A stretch of 64,000 nucleotides of DNA from Eubacterium sp. (GTDB lineage Bacteria; Bacillota; Clostridia; Lachnospirales; Lachnospiraceae), in contig JAFRHL010000011.1 in NCBI GenBank assembly GCA_017433295.1, forward strand, positions 1-64,000, read 5' to 3'. The notes under the pieces were generated by a model, which saw nothing but the letters and a program-made list of their open reading frames with translations, did not search any database and was not told the DNA's origin. Positions within the stretch are counted from its first letter, which is position 1; every line of letters starts with the position of its first letter. Both the position numbers and the translations under genes were made by a program. This document shows positions 40,490 to 47,845 of this stretch, piece by piece.

Positions 40490-40917
40490 ATCATTACGCC
40501 ATCAGCCAATGTGTCAAAGAACTTGGCAAAAAAGACCTGTTCATAACATCTGAACACCGGCAGCTCTTCAGTGACCTGCTGAACTGTTATTCGGAATATC
40601 CTTTTTTCCATAAAGGACTTTGTAAATGCATGTATTTGTCATCATGGGATATAGAACACTATATGATCATGCTGGATATCCTGAATGATATGACCATCGG
40701 AAAAAGTCAGAATACAGATGAAATGTCAGATAACGGTATTACTCTGGAAAGCCAGGCCACAGGTTACGAGCGCTATGTGATGCAGATGTCCGGGGCCTTT
40801 ATAAGGAATGAACCTTATGTGATTCCCGATGAACCCATTGAGGAAGAAGGCTTGAGAATCATGAGGATGGGACTGATGGCGGCCGAAGTAATTGATGAAA
40901 TATTTGAAAAGTACTAG
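40486..40917 (+). CDS. Hypothetical protein coupled to the MutS-like pair
   Basis: 143 residues, no family recognised. Predicted mostly helical, with a Cys-containing stretch FHKGLCKCMYLSSWDIEH near the middle and an acidic C-terminal third (PDEPIEEEGLRIMRMG). Its start overlaps the stop of the second MutS-like gene (ATGA, 40486-40489), so it is made together with that protein and is a candidate partner or regulator. The operon ends here; no strong terminator was identified in the AT-rich 128 bases that follow. Confidence 0.75.
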   Translation: MNHYAISQCVKELGKKDLFITSEHRQLFSDLLNCYSEYPFFHKGLCKCMYLSSWDIEHYMIMLDILNDMTIGKSQNTDEMSDNGITLESQATGYERYVMQMSGAFIRNEPYVIPDEPIEEEGLRIMRMGLMAAEVIDEIFEKY

Positions 40918-41045
40918 GATAATCCGTTGATTATAATATATTTTTAGTACTTTTTTTCGTAATTTGCCCTTTACTAATTTGAATATTTATCTTAAGATAT
41001 AGGTGTTCACATAATTTTCATTTTTTAATGAGGAGGAAATTCAAA

Positions 41046-42287
41046 ATGAAAAAGTTACTCGCATTTCTCCTTGCCGCAACCATGGTTATTTCCCTCTGTG
41101 CCTGCGGCGGTTCCGATAATAAGTCTTCGGAGTCCACAGGTGCTGCAACAGGAACCAAAGCCGTTGATGCAGGCAGCATCAAGATCGGCGCCATCATGGT
41201 AGGCGATGAGAATGAAGGCTACACAGAGGCTCATCTTAAGGGTATCCAGGCCATGAAGGAAGCCCTGGGACTTTCAGATGACCAGGTAATCATCAAGACC
41301 AACATTGGCGAAGACCAGAAGTGTTATGACGAAGCAGTCGACCTGGCAGAGCAGGGTTGCAGCATCATTTTTGCCAACAGCTTCGGCCATGAGGATTATA
41401 TGATCCAGGCAGCCAGTGAGTATCCTGACGTACAGTTCTGTCACGCCACAGGATATCAGGCAGCATCCTCAGGACTTCCCAACATGCACAACTTCTTTAC
41501 CAACGTTTATGAATCCCGTTATGTTTCCGGTGTGGTTGCCGGTCTCAAGTTAAACGAGATGATCGAAAAGGGTGAGGTTACTCCTGATGCATGCAAGATC
41601 GGTTATGTAGGCGCTTACCCCTATGCTGAGGTTGTCAGCGGTTTTACTTCCTTCTTCCTTGGAGTAAGATCAGTATGCGAATCCGCCACCATGGAAGTGA
41701 AGTATACTAACGACTGGGCATCCATGGATCTTGAGAAGGAATGTGCCAAGCAGCTGATCGCTGACGGATGCGTCCTGATCAGCCAGCATGCGGATACCAC
41801 CGGAGCTCCCAGTACCTGTGAAGCAGAAAAGGTTCCCTGCGTAGGCTACAACGTCGATATGGTTCCCACTGCTCCCCACTATGCCCTGACATCTGCTTCC
41901 ATCGACTGGGCTCCTTACTATACTTTCGCAGTACAGAGCATCATCGACGGACAGACAATCCCCACAGACTGGGCACAGGGTTATGCAGGAGATGCTGTAC
42001 GCATCACACCGATCAATGAGGCTGCATGTGCTGAGGGTACCGCTGATAAGGTTGCGGAAGTAGAAGCAGCCATCAAGGATGGTTCTCTTAAAGTATTTGA
42101 TACATCTAAATTTACAGTAGGCGGAAAGACACTGGAAGAGCTGGTTGAAGCAGGAGATGAAACTGCCAAGAACCTCTCTGCACAGATTTCTGACGGATAT
42201 TTCCATGAATCAGATGTGGCTAACGGATTTAACTCCGCTCCCGCGTTTACATTTATTATCGATGGTATTACCTCTGTCACTGAGTAA
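41046..42287 (+). CDS. BMP-family (nucleoside-type) ABC substrate-binding lipoprotein
   Basis: About 413 residues from ATG 41046 (AGGAGG at 41031-41036; ATG 41028 lies before it). The lipoprotein signal ends LCAC with Cys20 as the lipid site, then a linker and a basic membrane protein (BMP/PnrA) domain. Marks are IKIGAIMVGDENEGYTEAH, GCSIIFANSFGHEDYMIQAA and GYNVDMVPTAPHYALTSAS. The related proteins NupN/BmpA and PnrA bind purine nucleosides. It is followed by a hairpin and by the ATPase and two permeases of the same transporter. As the extracellular component it is expected to be made in excess over them. Confidence 0.92.
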   Translation: MKKLLAFLLAATMVISLCACGGSDNKSSESTGAATGTKAVDAGSIKIGAIMVGDENEGYTEAHLKGIQAMKEALGLSDDQVIIKTNIGEDQKCYDEAVDLAEQGCSIIFANSFGHEDYMIQAASEYPDVQFCHATGYQAASSGLPNMHNFFTNVYESRYVSGVVAGLKLNEMIEKGEVTPDACKIGYVGAYPYAEVVSGFTSFFLGVRSVCESATMEVKYTNDWASMDLEKECAKQLIADGCVLISQHADTTGAPSTCEAEKVPCVGYNVDMVPTAPHYALTSASIDWAPYYTFAVQSIIDGQTIPTDWAQGYAGDAVRITPINEAACAEGTADKVAEVEAAIKDGSLKVFDTSKFTVGGKTLEELVEAGDETAKNLSAQISDGYFHESDVANGFNSAPAFTFIIDGITSVTE

Positions 42288-42310
42288 TCTGATATAGACA
42301 GGAACTTTAA

Positions 42311-42337
42311 GGCAGAGTGGCATTTTGCCACTCTGCC
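42311..42337 (+). other. Intercistronic hairpin after the binding-protein gene
   Basis: GGCAGAGTGGCA (42311-42322) and TGCCACTCTGCC (42326-42337) form a perfect 12-bp stem with a TTT loop and no T tract. Such hairpins after binding-protein genes often protect the upstream mRNA, giving more binding protein than permease. Confidence 0.7.
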
Positions 42338-42363
42338 TGCCTATTTATTAAGGAGGAGTAATA

Positions 42364-43905
42364 TTGGATCAGACATATGCCATAGAGCTTAAGAATATTA
42401 CGAAACGTTTTGGCAAAAAAGTCGTGGCAAACAAGTCGGTCAGTCTGAATGTGAAACAAGGAGAGATCCTTTCACTGCTGGGAGAAAACGGAAGCGGAAA
42501 AACTACTTTGATGAATATGATATCCGGTATCTATTTTCCGGATGAAGGCCAGATCTTTGTAAACGGCAAAGAAGTATTTATCAGATCTCCCAAAGATTCC
42601 TTTGATCTGGGGATCGGCATGATCCACCAGCATTTCAAACTGATCGATGTAATGACAGCCGCGGAAAACATCATTCTCGGTCTGCCGGGAAAAGCTGTTC
42701 TCAACATGAAAAAAGTACATCAGGAAATACAGGAGCTGGTGGACCGCTATGGCTTCGATCTTGATCCTGCCCAGAAGATCTATAATATGTCTGTTTCACA
42801 AAAGCAGACTGTAGAGATCGTCAAGGTGCTTTACAGGGGGGCTAACATCCTGATACTTGATGAGCCCACCGCTGTTCTGACCCCCCAGGAGGTTGAGAAG
42901 CTTTTTGATGTCTTAAGAAAGATGAAAGAGGATGGCAGATCCATTATCATCATCACCCATAAGTTAAATGAGGTTCTGGCAATATCGGATCGTGTTTCCA
43001 TCTTAAGGAAGGGACGGTATATCGGAACCCTCAATACATCAGAAGCCACGGTTTCCTCCCTGACGGAGATGATGGTGGGAGAGAAGGTGTCCCTTGACAT
43101 CAACCGCCCCATGCCCCATGATACAAAGCTTCGGCTTTCCGTAAACAATATCTCATGCCCCGGTATGGACCAGTTAAAATCTCTTGACAGTATAACCTTT
43201 GAAGCCTACGGAGGCGAGATCCTGGGTGTGGCCGGCATATCAGGGTCCGGCCAGAAGGAACTGCTTGAGTCCATCGCAGGACTGACAAGGATTTCTGAAG
43301 GAAGTATTATTTTCCACTCCCCGGAGGGCGAAGATATTGAACTTTCGAAATATGATTCGGTTCAGATCAACCGGATGGGCGTCAGGTATTCATTTGTTCC
43401 CGAAGACCGCCTTGGCATGGGCCTTGTAGGTTCCATGGGAATGACCGGCAATATGATGCTGCGGAGCTTCAGGAACGGAAGGGGGCCCTTTACCAGTACG
43501 GCAGAGCCCAGGCAGCTGGCTGAGGAGATCAGGGAGTCCCTGGAAGTAGTAACCCCCAATGTGAATTATCCTGTCCGCCGTCTTTCCGGAGGAAATGTTC
43601 AGAAGATTCTTGTGGGTCGTGAAATATCTTCAGATCCCGCCCTGCTCATGGTGGCATATCCTGTACGGGGACTTGATATTAACTCCTCCTACATGATCTA
43701 TAATCTGCTGAACGAGGAGAAGGAGAAGGGAGTAGCGGTGATCTGCGTGGCCGAAGACCTGGACGTGCTTCTGGAGCTCTGCGACCGCATCCTGGTTCTT
43801 TGCGGCGGCCGGATCAGCGGGATCGTGGACGCCCGGACCACCACAAAAGAGGAAGTGGGATATCTCATGACATCCCATAAAAAGGATCGAAAGGAGGATG
43901 CATAA
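42364..43905 (+). CDS. Sugar/nucleoside-type ABC transporter ATPase with two cassettes
   Basis: 513 residues starting with TTG; AAGGAGGAG at 42350-42358 and the lack of a nearer ATG fix the start. First cassette: GENGSGKTT near 40, VSQKQTVEIVKVL signature and LDEPTAVLTPQE. Second cassette: GISGSGQKE in place of Walker A, LSGGNVQKILVGRE, and an altered Walker B (LLMVAYPVRGLD). This asymmetric double cassette is typical of RbsA/NupA-like transporters of nucleosides and sugars. The permease gene starts immediately after its stop. Confidence 0.93.
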   Translation: MDQTYAIELKNITKRFGKKVVANKSVSLNVKQGEILSLLGENGSGKTTLMNMISGIYFPDEGQIFVNGKEVFIRSPKDSFDLGIGMIHQHFKLIDVMTAAENIILGLPGKAVLNMKKVHQEIQELVDRYGFDLDPAQKIYNMSVSQKQTVEIVKVLYRGANILILDEPTAVLTPQEVEKLFDVLRKMKEDGRSIIIITHKLNEVLAISDRVSILRKGRYIGTLNTSEATVSSLTEMMVGEKVSLDINRPMPHDTKLRLSVNNISCPGMDQLKSLDSITFEAYGGEILGVAGISGSGQKELLESIAGLTRISEGSIIFHSPEGEDIELSKYDSVQINRMGVRYSFVPEDRLGMGLVGSMGMTGNMMLRSFRNGRGPFTSTAEPRQLAEEIRESLEVVTPNVNYPVRRLSGGNVQKILVGREISSDPALLMVAYPVRGLDINSSYMIYNLLNEEKEKGVAVICVAEDLDVLLELCDRILVLCGGRISGIVDARTTTKEEVGYLMTSHKKDRKEDA

Positions 43906-45000
43906 ATGACTGACAATAATTTCAAGGAGCCTTTCGTCCATATAGCCAGAAGGGATGATATGCAGATGTGGAAAAGGTGGCTCGTCCGTCTTATTGCCAT
44001 CTTAATGTCCCTTCTTGTCTGTGCTGCATTTATTGTGGCTATTGTCCATATGAACCCGGTCCAGATCTATCAGGGGATCATCGACGGCGCCATAGGCACC
44101 AACCGGAGACTCTGGGTCACGATCCGTGATTCACTGACCCTTTTGCTTGTGGCAGTGGCCGTTACTCCGGCCTTCAAGATGAGATTCTGGAATATCGGTG
44201 CGGAAGGCCAGATCCTTATGGGCTGCCTGGCTTCATCTGCCCTCATGATCTATGCGGGCAATTCCCTGCCCACCTTTCTGCTGCTGCTTTTGATGTTTGT
44301 CTGCAGTTTCCTAGCCGGAATGATATGGGGAATGATACCTGCTGCCTTTAAATCAATCTGGAATACCAATGAGACTCTGTTTACTCTGATGCTGAATTAT
44401 ATTGCCATGCAGCTGGTAACCTACTGTATCGTATTCTGGGAGAATCCTGCCGGTTCCAATACGGTGGGTATCATCAACGGAGCGACAAAAGCCGGCTGGC
44501 TTCCCAAGCTGTTCGGCCTGGACTACGGCTGGAATCTGCTTATTGTCTTCCTGATCACTCTCTTTATGTACATTTATATGAAGAGAAGCAAACAGGGCTT
44601 TGAGATAGCGGTGGTAGGAGAAAGTGAAGATACCGCCCGCTATGCGGGAATCGATGTCCGCAAGGTAATTATGAGGACAGTGGGACTCTCCGGCGGGATT
44701 GCGGGGATCGCGGGCTTTATTCTGGTCAGCGGCTCTTCCCATACCATATCCAACAGTATTGCGGGAGGCAGAGGCTTTACAGCCATCATTGTTTCCTGGC
44801 TGGCTAAATTTAATGTCTGGGTCATGGCCGTCATTGCCTTCCTCCTGGTCTTCATGCAGCAGGGAGCCATACAGATCGCTACCCAGTACAATTTGAACGA
44901 GAATGCCTCCGATGTTGTCACAGGTATTATCCTCTTCTTCGTAATCGGATGTGAGTTCTTTATCAATTATAAACTTGAGTTCCGCAAAAACCATGAATAA
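43906..45000 (+). CDS. Nucleoside-type ABC permease, first subunit
   Basis: 364 residues, a BPD_transp_2 permease with about eight to ten membrane segments: ITPAFKMRFWNIGAEGQILMG-like region (here TPAFKMRFWNIGAEGQILMG), IWNTNETLFTLMLNYIAMQL and GESEDTARYAGIDVRKV are typical of the NupB/YufP group. It forms the channel with the next gene product. AAAGGAGG lies within the end of the ATPase gene. Confidence 0.92.
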   Translation: MTDNNFKEPFVHIARRDDMQMWKRWLVRLIAILMSLLVCAAFIVAIVHMNPVQIYQGIIDGAIGTNRRLWVTIRDSLTLLLVAVAVTPAFKMRFWNIGAEGQILMGCLASSALMIYAGNSLPTFLLLLLMFVCSFLAGMIWGMIPAAFKSIWNTNETLFTLMLNYIAMQLVTYCIVFWENPAGSNTVGIINGATKAGWLPKLFGLDYGWNLLIVFLITLFMYIYMKRSKQGFEIAVVGESEDTARYAGIDVRKVIMRTVGLSGGIAGIAGFILVSGSSHTISNSIAGGRGFTAIIVSWLAKFNVWVMAVIAFLLVFMQQGAIQIATQYNLNENASDVVTGIILFFVIGCEFFINYKLEFRKNHE

Positions 45001-45015
45001 GGAGGATTGCATAGT

Positions 45016-45996
45016 ATGAGTTTAATAATCACATTTATTCAAAACGCTATTATTCAGGGGATTTGTATGCTTTTCGGAGCCAACGGCGAGATCCTGACGG
45101 AAAAATCCGGCAATCTGAATCTGGGTGTTCCCGGCATGATGTACATGGGAGGAATCGGCGGACTCATGGCGGCCTTCTTCTATGAGAAAGGGAACGAGAA
45201 TCCAAACGGTTTCGTAGGACTGGTCCTGTCATTTATCGCAGCCTTTGTCTTTGCGGCCATCGGCGGACTGATCTTCAGTATCCTGACCATTACCCTAAGG
45301 GCCAACCAGAATGTGGCGGGTCTTGCCCTGACCACCTTTGGTACAGGCCTGGGTAACTTCTTTGGCGGTTCCCTGTCCACCCTGGCAGGCGGTGTGGGAC
45401 AGATTTCCGTGGCCAATACTGGAAGTGCCTATATGGCAAAACTGCCCCTGTTATCAGATATACCGGTGCTGGGAGATATCCTCTTTCATTATGGCTTCCT
45501 TACTTATTTTGCCATTATCCTTACTATAGGACTTTCCTACTTTTTGAACAGGACCCGCTGGGGCCTGAACCTCAAGGCTGTGGGAGAGAATCCGGCTACG
45601 GCAGACGCCGCCGGAATCAATGTCACCTTATATAAATACCTTGCCACCGTCATCGGCGGAGGAATTGCCGGCCTGGGCGGCCTCTATTTCGTAATGGAGT
45701 ATACCGGAGGCACCTGGACAAATAATGGATTCGGAGACAGAGGATGGCTTGCCATCGCCCTGGTAATCTTTGCCCTCTGGAAACCATTAAATGCCATCTG
45801 GGGATCACTGCTTTTCGGTGGATTATATATTCTCTATCTTTACATTCCGGGTCTTGGAAGAAGCATGCAGGAGATCTTCAAGATGCTTCCCTATCTGGTA
45901 ACTGTTATCGTCCTGATTTTAACAAGCCTCAGGAAGAAGAGAGAACAGCAGCCGCCGGCAAGTCTCGGACTGGCTTATTACAGAGAAGACAGGTAG
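45016..45996 (+). CDS. Nucleoside-type ABC permease, second subunit
   Basis: 326 residues from ATG 45016 (AAGGAGG at 44999-45005; TTG 45007 is too close to it). BPD_transp_2 fold: LFGANGEILTEKSGNLNLGV, RANQNVAGLALTTFGTG and NLKAVGENPATADAAGIN are typical of the NupC/YufQ group. It completes the four-gene importer; purine or pyrimidine nucleosides are the most likely cargo by family. The inverted arm of repeat A3 begins at the base after its stop codon. Confidence 0.92.
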   Translation: MSLIITFIQNAIIQGICMLFGANGEILTEKSGNLNLGVPGMMYMGGIGGLMAAFFYEKGNENPNGFVGLVLSFIAAFVFAAIGGLIFSILTITLRANQNVAGLALTTFGTGLGNFFGGSLSTLAGGVGQISVANTGSAYMAKLPLLSDIPVLGDILFHYGFLTYFAIILTIGLSYFLNRTRWGLNLKAVGENPATADAAGINVTLYKYLATVIGGGIAGLGGLYFVMEYTGGTWTNNGFGDRGWLAIALVIFALWKPLNAIWGSLLFGGLYILYLYIPGLGRSMQEIFKMLPYLVTVIVLILTSLRKKREQQPPASLGLAYYREDR

Positions 45997-46192
45997 ATGT
46001 GTTTTTAAAACGGACGCCGGGAGGAGTGGTGATAAAACAGACGCCTGGTGGGGGCATAACTATCTCCCCAGGTTCCGTTCCTCCTCGGAAACCGGAGTGA
46101 AAAGACGGTTTTTTGTCTTTGATTTCCTGCGGTGCAAAGTCACCTGGGGAGATAGTTATGCCCCCTCCCGGCTGGTTGTTTAAGAAACACAT
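45997..46192 (-). repeat. Palindromic repeat family A, copy A3 (minus orientation, extended arms)
   Basis: Inner arms at 46050-46073 and 46142-46165 are complementary over 24 bases with no mismatch. The complementarity resumes outside, through GCCGGGAGG and ATGTGTTT (45997-46004) against AAACACAT (46185-46192). The left arm is about 25 bases longer because it holds two imperfect direct repeats beginning AAAACGGACGCC and AAAACAGACGCC. The 68-base core matches copies A1 and A2 in both conserved blocks. Innermost arm bases are CCCCAGGT instead of the CTGAAAGT of other copies. Confidence 0.85.
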
Positions 46193-46221
46193 GGTAAAGG
46201 CCCGATAGGATGATTTCTAAT

Positions 46222-46265
46222 AAACGGTTATTGGCAAAATATAATAATAATCTGAAACGGTTATT
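46222..46265 (+). repeat. Short direct repeat between copies A3 and A4
   Basis: AAACGGTTATT occurs at 46222-46232 and 46255-46265 (33-base period) in the AT-rich spacer of about 100 bases between the two family A copies. Nothing else was recognised in this spacer. Confidence 0.6.
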
Positions 46266-46291
46266 CATTTTTATATCCGATAAACAGCAAA

Positions 46292-46408
46292 GCAGGCGGA
46301 AAATATCTCTGAAAGTGACTTTGTGACGAAGGAAGCAATATTCTCTTCCCATAAGTCAGATTCCTGTTCCGAGGAACAACGGAACTTGCAGAGATATTTT
46401 CCGCCTGC
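46292..46408 (+). repeat. Palindromic repeat family A, copy A4 (plus orientation)
   Basis: Arms 46292-46316 and 46384-46408 are complementary over 25 bases with one mismatch, at the same position as one in copy A1. The core is more diverged (left block GACTTTGTGACGAAGGAAGC, right block GTTCCGAGGAACAACGGA) and one base shorter. It faces away from A3. The degV stop codon on the minus strand is 35 bases further on. Confidence 0.8.
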
Positions 46409-46442
46409 ATTACGTCTATTTAAACCCAATAACCAGTTCCAA

Positions 46443-47429
46443 TCACAACCTCTTTACGATCTCACTGGTACTCTTAAAATCATTGGGCTGGTGGCGGTGA
46501 AAATTAATATGAACGGATGTGGGTCCTCCGTGGACCTGGATACCTGCGCTTACCCTCCATTCCGGCCCGTAGAGGACTCTTGCTTCGGGCAGCGCTTTTT
46601 TTATGCGGGCAGCTATGGTGTCAGCAAACTCCTGCACATCCCCGTGGGCAACTATGATGGTACCCCTGGGGTCGACAATCGTTTCTTTGGCAAAGGCAGC
46701 CACAAGTCTTGCAAATTTCTCCTTGCCTCTGACAGAGCTTTTTACAGGGAGAAGGACTCTGGCACCGTCATGCTTTTCATCATATTCATTGGAACAGAAG
46801 GGCTGAAAGTGCAGTGCACTTCCTAAGAATGCGGGAAGCAGTCCAACCCGGCCGCTTTTACGGATAAAGCTGAACTCACTCCAGGAAAAGATATGGGCGA
46901 TTCCAGCCCTGGACTTTTCAATGAAGGGCACAAGCTCTTTTACATCTGTAATATTTTCCTTTTTACAATAATCTATGATATCCATGATAAGCATGGCAAG
47001 ACCTGTAGACATACAGTGGGAATCCACACATATTACGGTCCGGTCCGGATATTCAGCGGAAAGCTCCCGGTAGAGACCGGTCACATGTCCGTAGGTACTG
47101 CTGAGGGAACCGCTCATGACAACATAGATTACGTCCCTGCCCTGGTTCAGATAGCGTCTGGTGATCCTTTCCACCGATTCATACTGGAGATCTTCCGGTT
47201 CATCATCCCCCATATAAATGCAGGGGCAGCTGGTATGAACAGAGTAACCCTTATCCACATAGGCAGCAACCTGTCCGAAATCCTGAGGCTTGAGCCCACG
47301 CATGATGATGGATTCCTCACCGCTTGATACGGTGATGGGTGTATCTATTATCGTCACATTTTTATATTCTTCTGCCAGTGCGTCCGGCAGGTCACAAAGA
47401 CCATCAGTTAATATCTGAAAATCACTCAT
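46443..47429 (-). CDS. DegV family fatty-acid-binding protein
   Basis: 328 residues. DegV proteins bind a long-chain fatty acid and in several Bacillota hand it to the FakA fatty acid kinase. Family marks: FQILTDGLCDLPDALAEEY (normally TDSSCDL), VVMSGSLSSTYGHVTGLY with the fatty-acid-contacting SGSLSSTY, VDSHCMSTGLAML, and SFIRKSGRVG. The C-terminal end has VHGGPTSVHINFH. No fakA is in the window. The upstream region contains the tRNA-Leu gene in the same direction with its own terminator between. Confidence 0.92.
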   Translation of the reverse strand: MSDFQILTDGLCDLPDALAEEYKNVTIIDTPITVSSGEESIIMRGLKPQDFGQVAAYVDKGYSVHTSCPCIYMGDDEPEDLQYESVERITRRYLNQGRDVIYVVMSGSLSSTYGHVTGLYRELSAEYPDRTVICVDSHCMSTGLAMLIMDIIDYCKKENITDVKELVPFIEKSRAGIAHIFSWSEFSFIRKSGRVGLLPAFLGSALHFQPFCSNEYDEKHDGARVLLPVKSSVRGKEKFARLVAAFAKETIVDPRGTIIVAHGDVQEFADTIAARIKKALPEARVLYGPEWRVSAGIQVHGGPTSVHINFHRHQPNDFKSTSEIVKRL

Positions 47430-47491
47430 TTACTAATGTCTCCCTCCCGTATATAATCCAAGATAAATTAGTATTTATAAATATTAACAAA

Positions 47492-47520
47492 GGGGATATG
47501 GTTAGTTAAGCCATATCCCC
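47492..47520 (-). terminator. Terminator of the tRNA-Leu gene
   Basis: GGGGATATGG (47492-47501) and CCATATCCCC (47511-47520) form a perfect 10-bp stem; on the minus strand it is followed by TTTGTTAATATTT. It lies 5 bases past the 3' end of the tRNA. Confidence 0.85.
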
Positions 47521-47525
47521 AATCA

Positions 47526-47609
47526 TGCCGGCTGTGGGACTTGAACCCACACGATGTTGCCACCAACGGATTTTGAGTCCGTCTCGTCTGCCAATTCCGA
47601 CAAGCCGGC
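47526..47609 (-). tRNA. tRNA-Leu (anticodon CAA)
   Basis: 84 bases, read on the minus strand. The acceptor stem GCCGGCT pairs with AGCCGGC, with discriminator A. The anticodon stem is ACGGA/TCCGT with loop CTCAAAA, giving anticodon CAA for the UUG codon. The long variable arm (TGGTGGCAACATCG) is typical of leucine tRNAs, and the T arm GTGGGTTCAAGTCCCAC is perfect. The CCA end is not encoded. Confidence 0.95.
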
Positions 47610-47621
47610 GAACTACTATAC

Positions 47622-47648
47622 ATTATCATAATGCGGGTTCCCTGTCAA
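47622..47648 (-). promoter_or_regulatory. Predicted promoter of tRNA-Leu
   Basis: Minus strand TTGACA (complement of 47643-47648), a 15-base spacer and GATAAT (complement of 47622-47627), 12 bases before the tRNA 5' end. The spacer is short, so the exact -10 is uncertain. Confidence 0.5.
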
Positions 47649-47689
47649 GATTTTAAAAAGGTCAAAGATTATTTTTGTTTTGTGAATTG

Positions 47690-47718
47690 TTGACAATAAA
47701 TGCCTTAATAAGTAAAAT
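47690..47718 (+). promoter_or_regulatory. Predicted promoter of the vanW-type gene
   Basis: TTGACA at 47690-47695, a 17-base spacer and TAAAAT at 47713-47718. The roughly 120-base leader contains CTCATGA/TCATGAG (near 47775-47795) flanked by ATTCCT repeats; no known riboswitch was recognised. Confidence 0.65.
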
Positions 47719-47845
47719 ATCAATGAAATGCAGTTACATATGATGCCGGAGACAAGCGAATCCTGCGCATTCCTCTCATGACTATAGATCATGAGATTCC
47801 TGCGTCTGAGATTGAAACATTTGTGAAATGGAATAGGAAGTAAAG

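Noticed and set aside
46222-46265. CRISPR-like array
   Set aside because: Only two copies of an 11-base repeat; no array of regular units, and no cas gene in the window.
46323-46826. Plus-strand frame overlapping degV and repeat A4
   Set aside because: Antisense to the end of degV and starting within the repeat; no independent evidence.
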